From: Microbacterium sp. CBA3102
GTDB lineage: Bacteria; Actinomycetota; Actinomycetes; Actinomycetales; Microbacteriaceae
Direction of reading: 5' to 3'
Assembly (NCBI RefSeq): GCF_007954505.1
Contig: NZ_CP042412.1
Location: 3,782,001-3,846,000 of the forward strand
DNA length: 64,000 bases
Shown: positions 56,466-64,000 of the stretch, piece after piece
Numbering within the stretch: the stretch's first letter is position 1
Layout: every line of letters begins with the position of its first letter
The notes under the pieces: model-generated
Seen by the model: the letters and a program-made list of their open reading frames with translations, nothing else
The model's database searches: none
Told to the model about the DNA's origin: nothing
Program-made: the position numbers and the translations under genes

Positions 56466-57068
56466 TCAGACCTTGGCCAGCCGGGCGGAGGCGTGGGAGC
56501 GCAGCGGGGTGCCGAGCGCGGCGATGTCCCACGCCCACAGCAGGTGTCCGTCGACGAGGCCGTACATGCGCGATGATGCGGTGTGCACCTTGGCGCCGGC
56601 GCTGCGCACGACGGCGTCGGAGCCGATGTCGATGCGCGGTCCGTTGATCTCGCCGATGTACAGCTCGAGGGCACCGTCTGCGTGCGCGAGCGACACCTCG
56701 ATGGGGAATCCGCCGCTCGGCGCGCGTAGCTCCTCCACGTCGTCGACCGTGCGTGCGACGGCGGGCGCGGTGGGCGGGAGCAGCGCGGGACCGGGATCCG
56801 AGTCCGTCGCCGGTCGCGCGAGTCGCCAGAATCCCGTCTCGGCGAGCAGTGCCGCCGCCGGCGCACCCTCGTCGGTGAGGAAGGTGGCTGAGCCGGAGTA
56901 GTTCAGGAACGGGCCGCCGTCATGGCTGAAACTGACCCGATGGGTGAACTCACCCTGCAGGCGTTCATCGCCGACCGGGTAGTCGATGACACCGGTGCCC
57001 TCCCAGACGCCGATCAGCCACGCGAAGGGGACGAGATCGGCCGGAAGGTCGACGGGCAGTTCGATCAC
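56466..57068 (-). CDS. Nitrobindin-like heme-binding beta-barrel protein
   Basis: A 200-residue protein of the FABP-like/DUF1794 family. The signature G-x-W-x-G-x-G appears as GVWEGTG (about 20-26), the typical strand order follows, and a C-terminal heme-region His would be expected near SHASARL. Relatives bind ferric heme and may handle nitric oxide or peroxynitrite. In actinobacteria it neighbours ygfZ, as here. Confidence 0.85.
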   Translation of the reverse strand: MIELPVDLPADLVPFAWLIGVWEGTGVIDYPVGDERLQGEFTHRVSFSHDGGPFLNYSGSATFLTDEGAPAAALLAETGFWRLARPATDSDPGPALLPPTAPAVARTVDDVEELRAPSGGFPIEVSLAHADGALELYIGEINGPRIDIGSDAVVRSAGAKVHTASSRMYGLVDGHLLWAWDIAALGTPLRSHASARLAKV

Positions 57069-57075
57069 GATCGCG

Positions 57076-57189
57076 TCAGCGCTGGCCGCGGAAGAGGTTG
57101 CGCAGCACCACTGCCGAGACGAAGACGATAGCGAGGCTCGCGAGGCCCAGCAGGCCGATGAAGAAGATTTCGAGCGCCATGAGGTCCAT
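57076..57189 (-). CDS. 37-residue single-helix membrane peptide
   Basis: A tiny frame with a good ribosome site (GGTGGGGGA before ATG) in the gap before the nitrobindin-like gene. It reads MDLMALEIFFIGLLGLASLA and continues as a hydrophobic helix of about 25 residues with an Arg-rich end (RNLFRGQR). It is 7 bp before the next gene on the same strand. The membrane-helix design and spacing argue for a real small protein. Confidence 0.55.
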   Translation of the reverse strand: MDLMALEIFFIGLLGLASLAIVFVSAVVLRNLFRGQR

Positions 57190-57218
57190 GTCCCCCACCT
57201 TACCGCGCCCCGCCGTCG

Positions 57219-57509
57219 TCAGGACGGGATCAGCGCCGCGAGACCGAAACCGACCGAGATGAGCCCCATCAGCATCAGGGCGCCGATCACGCTGCTCGCC
57301 ACCCGGAAGATGAATCCCTGGGTGCGGCCGTACCAGAGCTGCACGGCGAAGGAGAGCAGGACGACGCCTCCGAAGCCCACCAGCATCCAGGGGACACGCC
57401 ACTCCTCCGGCACGAAGATCCCGATCGCGACGGTCGCGACGAATGCCGCCGCCCACACGACGATCACACCGACGAACGCGTTGCGTGGTGCGAGTGCTGG
57501 TTCCGTCAT
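57219..57509 (-). CDS. Small four-helix membrane protein
   Basis: A 96-residue hydrophobic protein with about three to four membrane helices and no recognised domain. Start placed at MTEPALAPRNAF because AACAAT stands 7 nt before it (leaderless pattern); ATG 57518 is an alternative. It heads the run 57519 to 55328 on the minus strand and is divergent from glnR. Confidence 0.65.
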   Translation of the reverse strand: MTEPALAPRNAFVGVIVVWAAAFVATVAIGIFVPEEWRVPWMLVGFGGVVLLSFAVQLWYGRTQGFIFRVASSVIGALMLMGLISVGFGLAALIPS

Positions 57510-57582
57510 GACAACCATTGTTGCGCATCCGCCCCGGTATCATGGCGGCACGACGTCGATCCCCCGTCGGTGAGGAGTGCGC

Positions 57583-58266
57583 GTGGCCCTGGTCCTGGTT
57601 CTGACCAATGCTCCGCTCTCGGAGCAGGTCCTGCCCGCCCTTGAGCTGCTGAGCCATAGAGCGCGCCAGATCCCTGCGGAACCCGCACAGCTGGTCAACG
57701 CTCCGGAGTACGACGTCGTGATCGTCGACGGACGTCATGATCTGGTCGCCGCGAAGTCGCTGTGCCGGCTGCTGCGCGCCACAGGTCAGGACGCTCCCCT
57801 CCTCCTCGTCGTCACGGAGGGCGGCATGAGCGCTCTCTCGGGCGACTGGGGCATCGACGACGTACTGCTCGCGACCGCGGGCCCGGCGGAGATCGACGCG
57901 CGCCTCCGCCTCGCGCTGGCCCGACGCGATGAGGTCGCCGAGCCCGCGAGCGTGCAGGCTTCCGGAGTGACGATCGACGAGCAGTCGTACTCGGCGAAGC
58001 TGCGCGGCAGGCCGTTGGACCTCACCTACAAGGAGTTCCAGCTGCTGCACTTCCTGGCCACCCATCCTTCGCGTGTCTTCACGCGGGAGCAGCTGCTCAG
58101 CGAGGTGTGGGGCTACGACTACTTCGGCGGAACCCGCACGGTCGACGTGCACGTGCGGCGCCTCCGGGCGAAGCTCGGCGACCAGGAACAGATCATCGGC
58201 ACGGTGCGCAACGTCGGCTATCGCTTCAACGTCAACGAAGAAGAGAGCGTCGCCGCGGGCCACTGA
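57583..58266 (+). CDS. glnR: GlnR-like atypical OmpR-family regulator
   Basis: A 227-residue regulator. The receiver-like domain (about 1-110) lacks the usual acidic pocket but keeps the Asp in [12 protein letters not shown] (about 47), as known for GlnR, which works as a phosphorylation-independent dimer. The winged helix (about 130-220; [25 protein letters not shown] broken by eye into helices) is typical. GlnR controls nitrogen genes in actinobacteria. GTG start with AGGAG 5 nt upstream. Confidence 0.82.
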   Translation: MALVLVLTNAPLSEQVLPALELLSHRARQIPAEPAQLVNAPEYDVVIVDGRHDLVAAKSLCRLLRATGQDAPLLLVVTEGGMSALSGDWGIDDVLLATAGPAEIDARLRLALARRDEVAEPASVQASGVTIDEQSYSAKLRGRPLDLTYKEFQLLHFLATHPSRVFTREQLLSEVWGYDYFGGTRTVDVHVRRLRAKLGDQEQIIGTVRNVGYRFNVNEEESVAAGH

Positions 58267-58277
58267 GGATCGACACC

Positions 58278-58310
58278 GTTCACACGAGCGTCACCTGGCG
58301 GTGCTTAGAT
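58278..58310 (+). promoter_or_regulatory. PHO-box-like repeat and -10 before ppk
   Basis: GTTCACA (58278-58284) and CGTCACC (58289-58295) are 11 bp apart, and TTAGAT (58305-58310) follows as -10. The ATG comes 7 nt after, so the mRNA is probably leaderless and RegX3-dependent. Confidence 0.6.
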
Positions 58311-58317
58311 GTACCCC

Positions 58318-60483
58318 ATGATCGATCCCGCACTCGCCGACGCCGGTCTCGGTGACGCCGAAGACGACGACTTCGACGCCATCGAGTCCCCGGACTCGTT
58401 GCTGCCCGACCACCGCTACCTGGATCGCGAGCTGAGCTGGCTCGCGTTCAATCAGCGCGTGTTGGAGCTCGCGGAAGACCCGTCGCTCCCCGAACTCGAG
58501 CGGGCGAACTTCCTGGCCATCTTCGCCAGCAACCTGGACGAGTTCTTCATGGTGCGCGTCGCAGGCCTCAAGCGGCGCATCATGACCGGTCTCGCAGTGC
58601 CGACGAACATCGGTCGCTCCCCGGTCGACGCGCTGGCCGACATCTCCCGTGAGGCACACGCACTGCAGCTGCGCCACGCGGACGCGTGGAACTCGCTCGT
58701 GCGCCCCGCCCTCGCCGAATCCGGTATCGAGATCACGGACTGGTCCGAGCTCACGGACGGTGAGCGCTCCGCGCTGTCCGACTACTTCCAGGCGCAGGTG
58801 TTCCCGGTGCTGATGCCCCTCGCGGTCGACCCGGCGCACCCGTTCCCATACATCTCCGGACTCTCGCTGAACCTCGCGATCCGCATCCGCAACGCCCGCA
58901 CCGGGCGCCAGGAGTTCGCGCGCATCAAGGTCCCGCCGATGCTCCCCCGCTTCGTGGAGGTTCCCGGCGCCGGCGAGATCAAGCGCTTCCTGCGCCTGGA
59001 GGAACTCATCGCCAACCACCTGGGCGACCTGTTCCCGGGCATGGAGGTGCTCGACCACCATGCGTTCCGCCTCACCCGCAATGAAGATGTGGAGATCGAG
59101 GAGGACGAGAGCGAGAACCTCATCCAGGCGCTGGAGGCCGAGCTCCTGCGCCGCCGGTTCGGTCCGCCGATCCGGCTCGAGATCACCGATGACATGGATG
59201 ACGTCACGATGGATCTGCTGGTCCGCGAGCTCGACATCACGGATCTCGAGGTCTACCGCCTCCCCGGGCCTCTCGACCTCCGCGGACTCTTCGACCTCTC
59301 GCGCATCGACCGGCCCGATCTGCGCTACCCGCCGCACCTGCCCACCACGGCGGTGGCCTTCCAGCCCGCGGGATCGAGCGCACGGGCCGACATCTTCAAG
59401 GCGATCCGCAAGTCGGACGTGCTCGTCCACCACCCGTACGAGTCGTTCACCACGAGCGTGCAGGCCTTCCTCGAGCAGGCCGCCCGTGACCCGCATGTGC
59501 TCGCCATCAAGCAGACGCTGTACCGCACCTCCGGAGACAGCCCCGTCGTGCAGGCCCTGATCGACGCCGCTGAGGCCGGCAAGCAGGTCCTCGCGCTGGT
59601 CGAGGTGAAGGCCCGGTTCGACGAGGCCAACAACATCGTCTGGGCGCGCAAGCTCGAGAAGGCCGGCGTGCACGTCGTGTACGGCCTCGTGGGACTCAAG
59701 ACACACTGCAAACTCGCCCTGGTCATCCGCGAGGAAGAAGGGATGCTGCGGCACTACTCCCACGTCGGGACCGGCAACTACAACCCCAAGACCAGCCGCA
59801 TCTACGAGGACTTCGGGCTCTTCACCGCCGACGCACAGGTCGGCAAGGACCTGACGCGCCTGTTCAACGAGTTGAGCGGGTACGCCATCGAGAAGAAGTT
59901 CAAACGACTCCTCGTCGCCCCGCTCCACCTCCGCAAGGGACTGATCCGCCAGATCGACGCCGAGCGCAAGAACGCGGAGGCCGGGATCCCCGCCCACATC
60001 CGCATCAAGGTGAACTCGATGGTCGACGAGGAGATCATCGACGCGCTGTACCGCGCGAGCGCCGCGGGCGTGAAGGTCGACGTCTGGGTGCGTGGCATCT
60101 GCAGCCTGCGCACCGACCTGGACGGCATCAGCGACAACATCACGGTGCGCAGCATCCTCGGCCGCTATCTCGAGCACTCGCGGATCTTCGCGTTCGAGAA
60201 CGCCGGTGACCCGCAGGTGTACATCGGCAGCGCGGACATGATGCACCGCAACCTCGACCGTCGCGTCGAGGCACTGGTGCGCGTGACCGACCCCGCCCAT
60301 CTCAAGGAGCTCCGGACCTTCTTCGACCTGGCGATGAACGACGGCACCTCGTCATGGCACCTCGGCGCCGACGGCGTCTGGGAGCGCCACGCCGTGGATG
60401 CCGACGGAAAGCCCCTGATCGACCTGCAGGATAAGACCATGGGGTTGATCCAGCGGCGCCGCCGCGCACGGGCGGTTCGATGA
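58318..60483 (+). CDS. ppk: Polyphosphate kinase PPK1
   Basis: A 721-residue enzyme making long-chain polyphosphate from ATP. N-domain with [18 protein letters not shown] (about 40-57), head domain, then the two phospholipase-D-like C domains with [24 protein letters not shown], and the catalytic His in [13 protein letters not shown] (about residue 465) and in the second domain [26 protein letters not shown] as split motifs. Start at 58318 ([10 protein letters not shown]) fits the leaderless pattern; 58309 is possible. Confidence 0.93.
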   Translation: MIDPALADAGLGDAEDDDFDAIESPDSLLPDHRYLDRELSWLAFNQRVLELAEDPSLPELERANFLAIFASNLDEFFMVRVAGLKRRIMTGLAVPTNIGRSPVDALADISREAHALQLRHADAWNSLVRPALAESGIEITDWSELTDGERSALSDYFQAQVFPVLMPLAVDPAHPFPYISGLSLNLAIRIRNARTGRQEFARIKVPPMLPRFVEVPGAGEIKRFLRLEELIANHLGDLFPGMEVLDHHAFRLTRNEDVEIEEDESENLIQALEAELLRRRFGPPIRLEITDDMDDVTMDLLVRELDITDLEVYRLPGPLDLRGLFDLSRIDRPDLRYPPHLPTTAVAFQPAGSSARADIFKAIRKSDVLVHHPYESFTTSVQAFLEQAARDPHVLAIKQTLYRTSGDSPVVQALIDAAEAGKQVLALVEVKARFDEANNIVWARKLEKAGVHVVYGLVGLKTHCKLALVIREEEGMLRHYSHVGTGNYNPKTSRIYEDFGLFTADAQVGKDLTRLFNELSGYAIEKKFKRLLVAPLHLRKGLIRQIDAERKNAEAGIPAHIRIKVNSMVDEEIIDALYRASAAGVKVDVWVRGICSLRTDLDGISDNITVRSILGRYLEHSRIFAFENAGDPQVYIGSADMMHRNLDRRVEALVRVTDPAHLKELRTFFDLAMNDGTSSWHLGADGVWERHAVDADGKPLIDLQDKTMGLIQRRRRARAVR

Positions 60484-61469
60484 TCCGGCGGCAGCTGCAG
60501 CTCCCGCCCGACTCCGAGACGGGGTCGAAGTGGGCCGACAAGGCGGTATACGCCGCAGGCGCCGTGGTCTGGCGGATCATCGACGGCAAGTTGCGGATCC
60601 TCCTGATCCATCGCACCAAGTACCGGGACGTCACGCTGCCCAAGGGGAAGGTGGATCCGGGAGAGATGCTCGCCGAGACTGCCGTGCGCGAGGTGCACGA
60701 GGAGACCGGCATCCGCGTCTCCCTCGGTGTTCCCATCGGAGTGAGCCGCTACCACCTCGCCTCCCGCAAGCAGAAGGTCGTGCACTACTGGGCGGCCGAG
60801 GCGACGGAGGACGCGATCCGCGAGTCCACGTTCGTGCCCAATCGGGAGATCGCGGCGCTCGAATGGGTCAGCGTGAAGAAGGCACGCAACCGACTGAGCT
60901 ACCCGGTCGACCTGGAGATCCTCGACTTCTTCTCCAACCTGGTCGATGACGGCGTGCTGCGCACCTTCCCCGTGATCGTGCTGCGCCACGCGAAGGCGCT
61001 CTCGCGCTCGGACTGGGACCGCTCGGACGCCGCACGCCCGCTCACCGAACGTGGCCGCACCCAGGCGAAGTCCATCGTCGGGCCGCTCCGCGCCTTCGGT
61101 GTGCGCAAGATCGTCACGAGTGATGCCGTGCGTTGCGTCGCGACCGTCACCCCGCTCGCGAAGGCCCTCGGCCGGAAGCCTGTGCAGACGGAGAAGATCA
61201 GCCAGGACGCCTGGGAAGACGGCGCGGCCGATCTTCGATCCGTGGTCGGACGACGAGTGCGGTCCGGAAAGCCGGCCGTGCTGTGCAGTCACGGTCCCGT
61301 GCTCCCCGGGCTGCTGTCGGAGATCGCCCTCGCGACCGGCACCGTCACCGGGTCGTATCTCGGCAGCGCCGCCGACCTCGAGCCTGCCGCGTTCTCGGTC
61401 GTGCACCTGTCGTCCACGAACCCCGGTTCCGGCATCATCGCGATCGAGACGCACATCCCGAAGGTCTGA
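60480..61469 (+). CDS. MutT1-like Nudix hydrolase with histidine-phosphatase domain
   Basis: A 329-residue two-domain enzyme. The N-terminal Nudix box is [20 protein letters not shown] followed by TGI (about 59-81); the C-terminal domain is a phosphoglycerate-mutase/SixA type phosphatase ([15 protein letters not shown], about 165; CSHGPVLPG). M. tuberculosis MutT1 has this architecture and cleans oxidised and polyphosphorylated nucleotides. It overlaps ppk by 4 bp, so the two are co-regulated. Confidence 0.88.
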   Translation: MIRRQLQLPPDSETGSKWADKAVYAAGAVVWRIIDGKLRILLIHRTKYRDVTLPKGKVDPGEMLAETAVREVHEETGIRVSLGVPIGVSRYHLASRKQKVVHYWAAEATEDAIRESTFVPNREIAALEWVSVKKARNRLSYPVDLEILDFFSNLVDDGVLRTFPVIVLRHAKALSRSDWDRSDAARPLTERGRTQAKSIVGPLRAFGVRKIVTSDAVRCVATVTPLAKALGRKPVQTEKISQDAWEDGAADLRSVVGRRVRSGKPAVLCSHGPVLPGLLSEIALATGTVTGSYLGSAADLEPAAFSVVHLSSTNPGSGIIAIETHIPKV

Positions 61470-61534
61470 CGAGTCGACGGATTCCGGACACCACAGCCGG
61501 AATCACGCGGGAGCACCCCAGAGAGTCGCCCGTC

Positions 61535-61575
61535 GTTCACCTGCCGTTCACCTGCTCGGGAGAGTCTCGTTAACC
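61535..61575 (+). promoter_or_regulatory. PHO box upstream of pstS
   Basis: GTTCACC (61535-61541), TGCC, GTTCACC (61546-61552): two perfect repeat units 11 bp apart, with a third partial GTTAACC at 61569-61575. This is a canonical actinobacterial PHO box. Confidence 0.85.
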
Positions 61576-61640
61576 GTCGCCCATAGCGTCACTGTGTGCC
61601 CTGCACCGGGCCCCACCCATCCAAGATCGAAGGATCCACA

Positions 61641-62741
61641 GTGAAGATCTCCCGAATCGCACGAATCGGCGCCATCGGCGCCGTCGCCGCTCTCGCCCTC
61701 GCCGGTTGCGCCGCGAACGAAGGCGGCTCCGGTTCCACCGAAGCTCCCACCGATTCCACACTCTCCGGAACGATCGACGCCACCGGCGCGTCCTCGCAGG
61801 CGGCCGCTCAGGAAGCCTGGGTCGCCGCGTTCCAGACCGCGAACCCCGACGTGACCGTCAACTACGAGCCCACCGGATCCGGTACGGGTCGCGAGAACTT
61901 CCTCGAAGGCGGCAGCAACTTCATCGGCTCCGACCGCGCGTTCAACGACGAAGAGGTGGCCGCCGGCGGCTTCGGCGCCTGCACGACCGACGACATCGTC
62001 GAGGTCCCGCTCTACATCTCGCCGGTCGCCGTCGCGTTCAACCTCGAGGGCGTCGACTCCCTCAACCTGGACGCCGCGACCATCGCGGGCATCTTCGCCG
62101 GCACCATCTCCAACTGGAACGCCCCGGAGATCGCCGCGCTGAACGACGGCGTCGAGCTGCCTGACCTGGCCATCTCGCCCGTGCACCGCTCCGACCCCTC
62201 GGGGACGCAGGAGACGTTCACCAAGTACCTCAACGCCACGGCGGGTGACGTCTGGACCTACGAGCCGGCCGACGTGTGGCCGATCCAGGGTGGCGAGGCA
62301 GCGCAGGGCACCTCCGGTGTGAAGCAGGCCATCACGGCAGGCAACGGCGCCATCGGCTTCCTCGACGCTTCGCAGGCCGAGGGCCTCGGACAGGTCGCTG
62401 TCGGCGTGGGCGGCGACTTCGTCGCCTACTCGGCCGAGGCTGCCGCCAAGCTCGTCGAGAACTCGCCGCTGGTCGAAGGCCGCGGCGCAGGGGACCTCGT
62501 CTTCGACGTCGACCCCGCCACCGCTTCGGACGGCGCCTACCCGATCGCCCTGGTCAGCTACCTGATCGGCTGCGAGCAGTACGAGGACAGCAACGTCGCG
62601 GAGCTCGTGAAGGAGTACTTCACCTACATCGCGAGCGCTGAGGGCCAGGACGCTGCGGCCGAGAACGCCGGCAGCGCACCGATCTCGGACGGCCTGCGCG
62701 ATCAGGTCCTCGCCGCGATCGACCTGATCCAGGTCGGCTGA
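61641..62741 (+). CDS. pstS: Phosphate-binding lipoprotein PstS
   Basis: A 366-residue periplasmic-type binding lipoprotein that hands phosphate to PstCA. Signal peptide with lipobox LALAGC (Cys23). Phosphate-contact loops TGASSQ, PTGSGTGRENF and HRSDPSGTQETF are present. The GTG start has GAAGGA upstream. Preceded by a PHO box and followed by a hairpin, so it is probably made in excess over the permease. Confidence 0.95.
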   Translation: MKISRIARIGAIGAVAALALAGCAANEGGSGSTEAPTDSTLSGTIDATGASSQAAAQEAWVAAFQTANPDVTVNYEPTGSGTGRENFLEGGSNFIGSDRAFNDEEVAAGGFGACTTDDIVEVPLYISPVAVAFNLEGVDSLNLDAATIAGIFAGTISNWNAPEIAALNDGVELPDLAISPVHRSDPSGTQETFTKYLNATAGDVWTYEPADVWPIQGGEAAQGTSGVKQAITAGNGAIGFLDASQAEGLGQVAVGVGGDFVAYSAEAAAKLVENSPLVEGRGAGDLVFDVDPATASDGAYPIALVSYLIGCEQYEDSNVAELVKEYFTYIASAEGQDAAAENAGSAPISDGLRDQVLAAIDLIQVG

Positions 62742-62761
62742 TCACGCCGACACGCTGACAC

Positions 62762-62796
62762 GGTGCCCCCGCGTCCCGACGGGGCGCGGGGGCACC
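62762..62796 (+). terminator. Intercistronic hairpin between pstS and pstC
   Basis: A 12-bp stem (62762-62773 with 62785-62796) topped by a further TCCC/GGGG stem around GAC. It may partly terminate transcription or stabilise the pstS part of the message, giving more PstS than PstC. Confidence 0.75.
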
Positions 62797-62845
62797 TCCC
62801 GGTCAGTATCCGATCCATATCGACCCGGCCCGAAACAGGGAGATC

Positions 62846-63823
62846 ATGAGCACGACAGCCCAGGCGCCGACACCGACGCCGACCAAGGCGCCACCTGCGC
62901 CTATCAAGGCGAAGCAGCGACTTGGCGACCGGGTCTTCTCCGGCACCGCGCTCGGGGCGGGGATCGTCATCCTCGTCGTCCTCGCGCTCGTCGCCGCCTT
63001 CCTCTTCATTCAGAGCCTCCCCGCCTTCGAGCTCGACACCAGCGACAACCACATCCTCAAGGGTGAGTCCTTCTGGTCGTACGTGTGGCCGCTCATCTTC
63101 GGAACGCTCTGGGCCTCATTCATCGCGCTCCTCATCGCCGCTCCCATCGCGATCGGCATCGCGCTGTTCATCTCCCACTACGCCCACCGGCGTCTCGCCG
63201 CGGTCCTCGGCTACATCATCGATCTGCTCGCCGCCGTCCCCTCCGTCGTCTTCGGGCTCTGGGGCGGCCTCGTGCTCGCCCCGCTCCTGCAGCCGATCTA
63301 CGCCTGGCTGAATGAGAACGCCTCCTGGGTCCCCTTCTTCGGGGGCCAGGTGTCGTCGACCGGGAAGACGATCCTCACCGCGGCTCTCGTGCTGGCAGTG
63401 ATGTGCATCCCGATCATGACCGCCATCTGCCGCGAGGTCTTCCTGCAGACCCCGAAGCTCCACGAGGAGGCAGCCCTCGCCCTCGGTTCCACCCGATGGG
63501 AGATGGTGCGCATGGCCGTCCTGCCCTTCGCTCGCGGCGGCATGGTCTCGGCGGCGATGCTCGCCCTCGGCCGGGCACTCGGCGAGACCATGGCTGTGAC
63601 CATGGTGCTCTCCCCGTCCGCAGTGGTCACCTTCCTGGTACTCACCGCGACGAACCCCACGCCGATCCCGGCCAACATCGCCCTGGCCTTCCCCGAGGCA
63701 CACGACACCGGAGTGAACACGCTGATCGCCACCGGCCTCATCCTCTTCGTCGTGACCTTCGCCGTCAATGCGCTGGCGCGATGGATCGTCGCCCGCCGCG
63801 CCGAGTTCTCGGGAGCCAACTGA
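62846..63823 (+). CDS. pstC: Phosphate ABC transporter permease PstC
   Basis: A 325-residue inner-membrane permease with six main helices. A Thr/Pro/Lys-rich N-terminus precedes the first helix (about 37-58); the ABC-importer EAA loop reads EEAALALGSTRWEMVRM (about 210). It works with PstA and PstB to import phosphate. The stop is 1 nt before the next start. Confidence 0.95.
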   Translation: MSTTAQAPTPTPTKAPPAPIKAKQRLGDRVFSGTALGAGIVILVVLALVAAFLFIQSLPAFELDTSDNHILKGESFWSYVWPLIFGTLWASFIALLIAAPIAIGIALFISHYAHRRLAAVLGYIIDLLAAVPSVVFGLWGGLVLAPLLQPIYAWLNENASWVPFFGGQVSSTGKTILTAALVLAVMCIPIMTAICREVFLQTPKLHEEAALALGSTRWEMVRMAVLPFARGGMVSAAMLALGRALGETMAVTMVLSPSAVVTFLVLTATNPTPIPANIALAFPEAHDTGVNTLIATGLILFVVTFAVNALARWIVARRAEFSGAN

Positions 63824-63824
63824 C

Positions 63825-64000
63825 ATGACCGTCCTGACCGCCGCTCCCGCGAGCACCGCGTCGCTCACCTCGGGCAAGCTCCCCAAGTGGGCTCCGTGGG
63901 CGCTGCTCGCGGCATCTTTCGCCATCTCGGCCGCGATCTTCGCCGTGGCCGCGGCCGGTTCCAGCCTCGCCGACTTCAACATCGTCGGTACCGTGATCTG
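63825..64000 (+). CDS. pstA: Phosphate ABC transporter permease PstA, 3' partial
   Basis: Only the first 58 codons are in the window: a Thr/Ala-rich N-terminus then a membrane helix starting at WAPWALLAASFAISAAIF (about 22-39). Position directly after pstC makes PstA the expected product. The gene runs off the window end. Confidence 0.85.
   Translation, partial: MTVLTAAPASTASLTSGKLPKWAPWALLAASFAISAAIFAVAAAGSSLADFNIVGTVI

Noticed and set aside
58291..60300. 669-codon open frame on the minus strand
   Set aside because: Shadow of ppk; His/Val/Arg-rich with no recognisable motif.

Overview
The window is one contiguous stretch of a high-GC actinobacterial chromosome. The gene set and many gene pairs fit the family Microbacteriaceae, most likely a yellow-pigmented Microbacterium or close relative: Lsr2, CarD, an IspD-IspF fusion, SenX3-RegX3, GlnR, DUF3027/DUF3263/DUF4032 proteins, a C50 carotenoid operon and actinobacterial XPB. 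No insertion sequence, prophage, CRISPR array or plasmid gene was seen. Genes are dense, often overlap by 4 bp (ATGA or GTGA), and many first genes have a -10-like hexamer only 6-8 nt before the start codon, suggesting leaderless mRNAs.

Region 1 (1-10.3 kb): the end of an MGMT-family gene, a GAF-LuxR regulator and lsr2. A MarR-type regulator is then divergent from an eight-gene carotenoid operon (idi, crtE, crtB, crtI, two small lycopene cyclase subunits, lycopene elongase, MmpL transporter). The enzymes predict a C50 carotenoid of the decaprenoxanthin/sarcinaxanthin type.

Region 2 (10.3-25.6 kb): tRNA-Arg(CCT), an HNH protein, a small candidate reading frame that ends inside a terminator, an M23 peptidase, an iron-dependent DtxR/IdeR repressor, serC, DUF3027 with a long cold-shock protein, the XPB helicase and its partner, a CPBP protease, a two-component system, a solitary WXG100 protein, and groEL with two CIRCE-type palindromes.

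Region 3 (25.6-45 kb, more accessory): msrB, a nitroreductase, a SRAP protein, an ArsR-arsenate reductase fusion followed by arsC, an ABC exporter with a NarL-type two-component system, polyphosphate kinase 2 under a strong palindrome, a group of unknown genes (36.9-38.6 kb), an arylsulfatase, tRNA-Thr(TGT), a thioredoxin-fold protein without CxxC, an MsiK-type sugar ABC ATPase and a DUF4032 protein.

Region 4 (45-64 kb): housekeeping and phosphate. rlmB, cysS, ispDF, carD and an LpqE-like lipoprotein lead into senX3-regX3 divergent from phoU, then gpmA, ygfZ, a nitrobindin-like protein, glnR, ppk1, a MutT1-like gene and pstS-pstC-pstA (cut by the window end). Direct repeats resembling PHO boxes (GTTCACC units every 11 bp) lie before phoU, ppk and pstS, so this block looks like a compact phosphate regulon. 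A similar inverted copy lies upstream of the arsenate genes.
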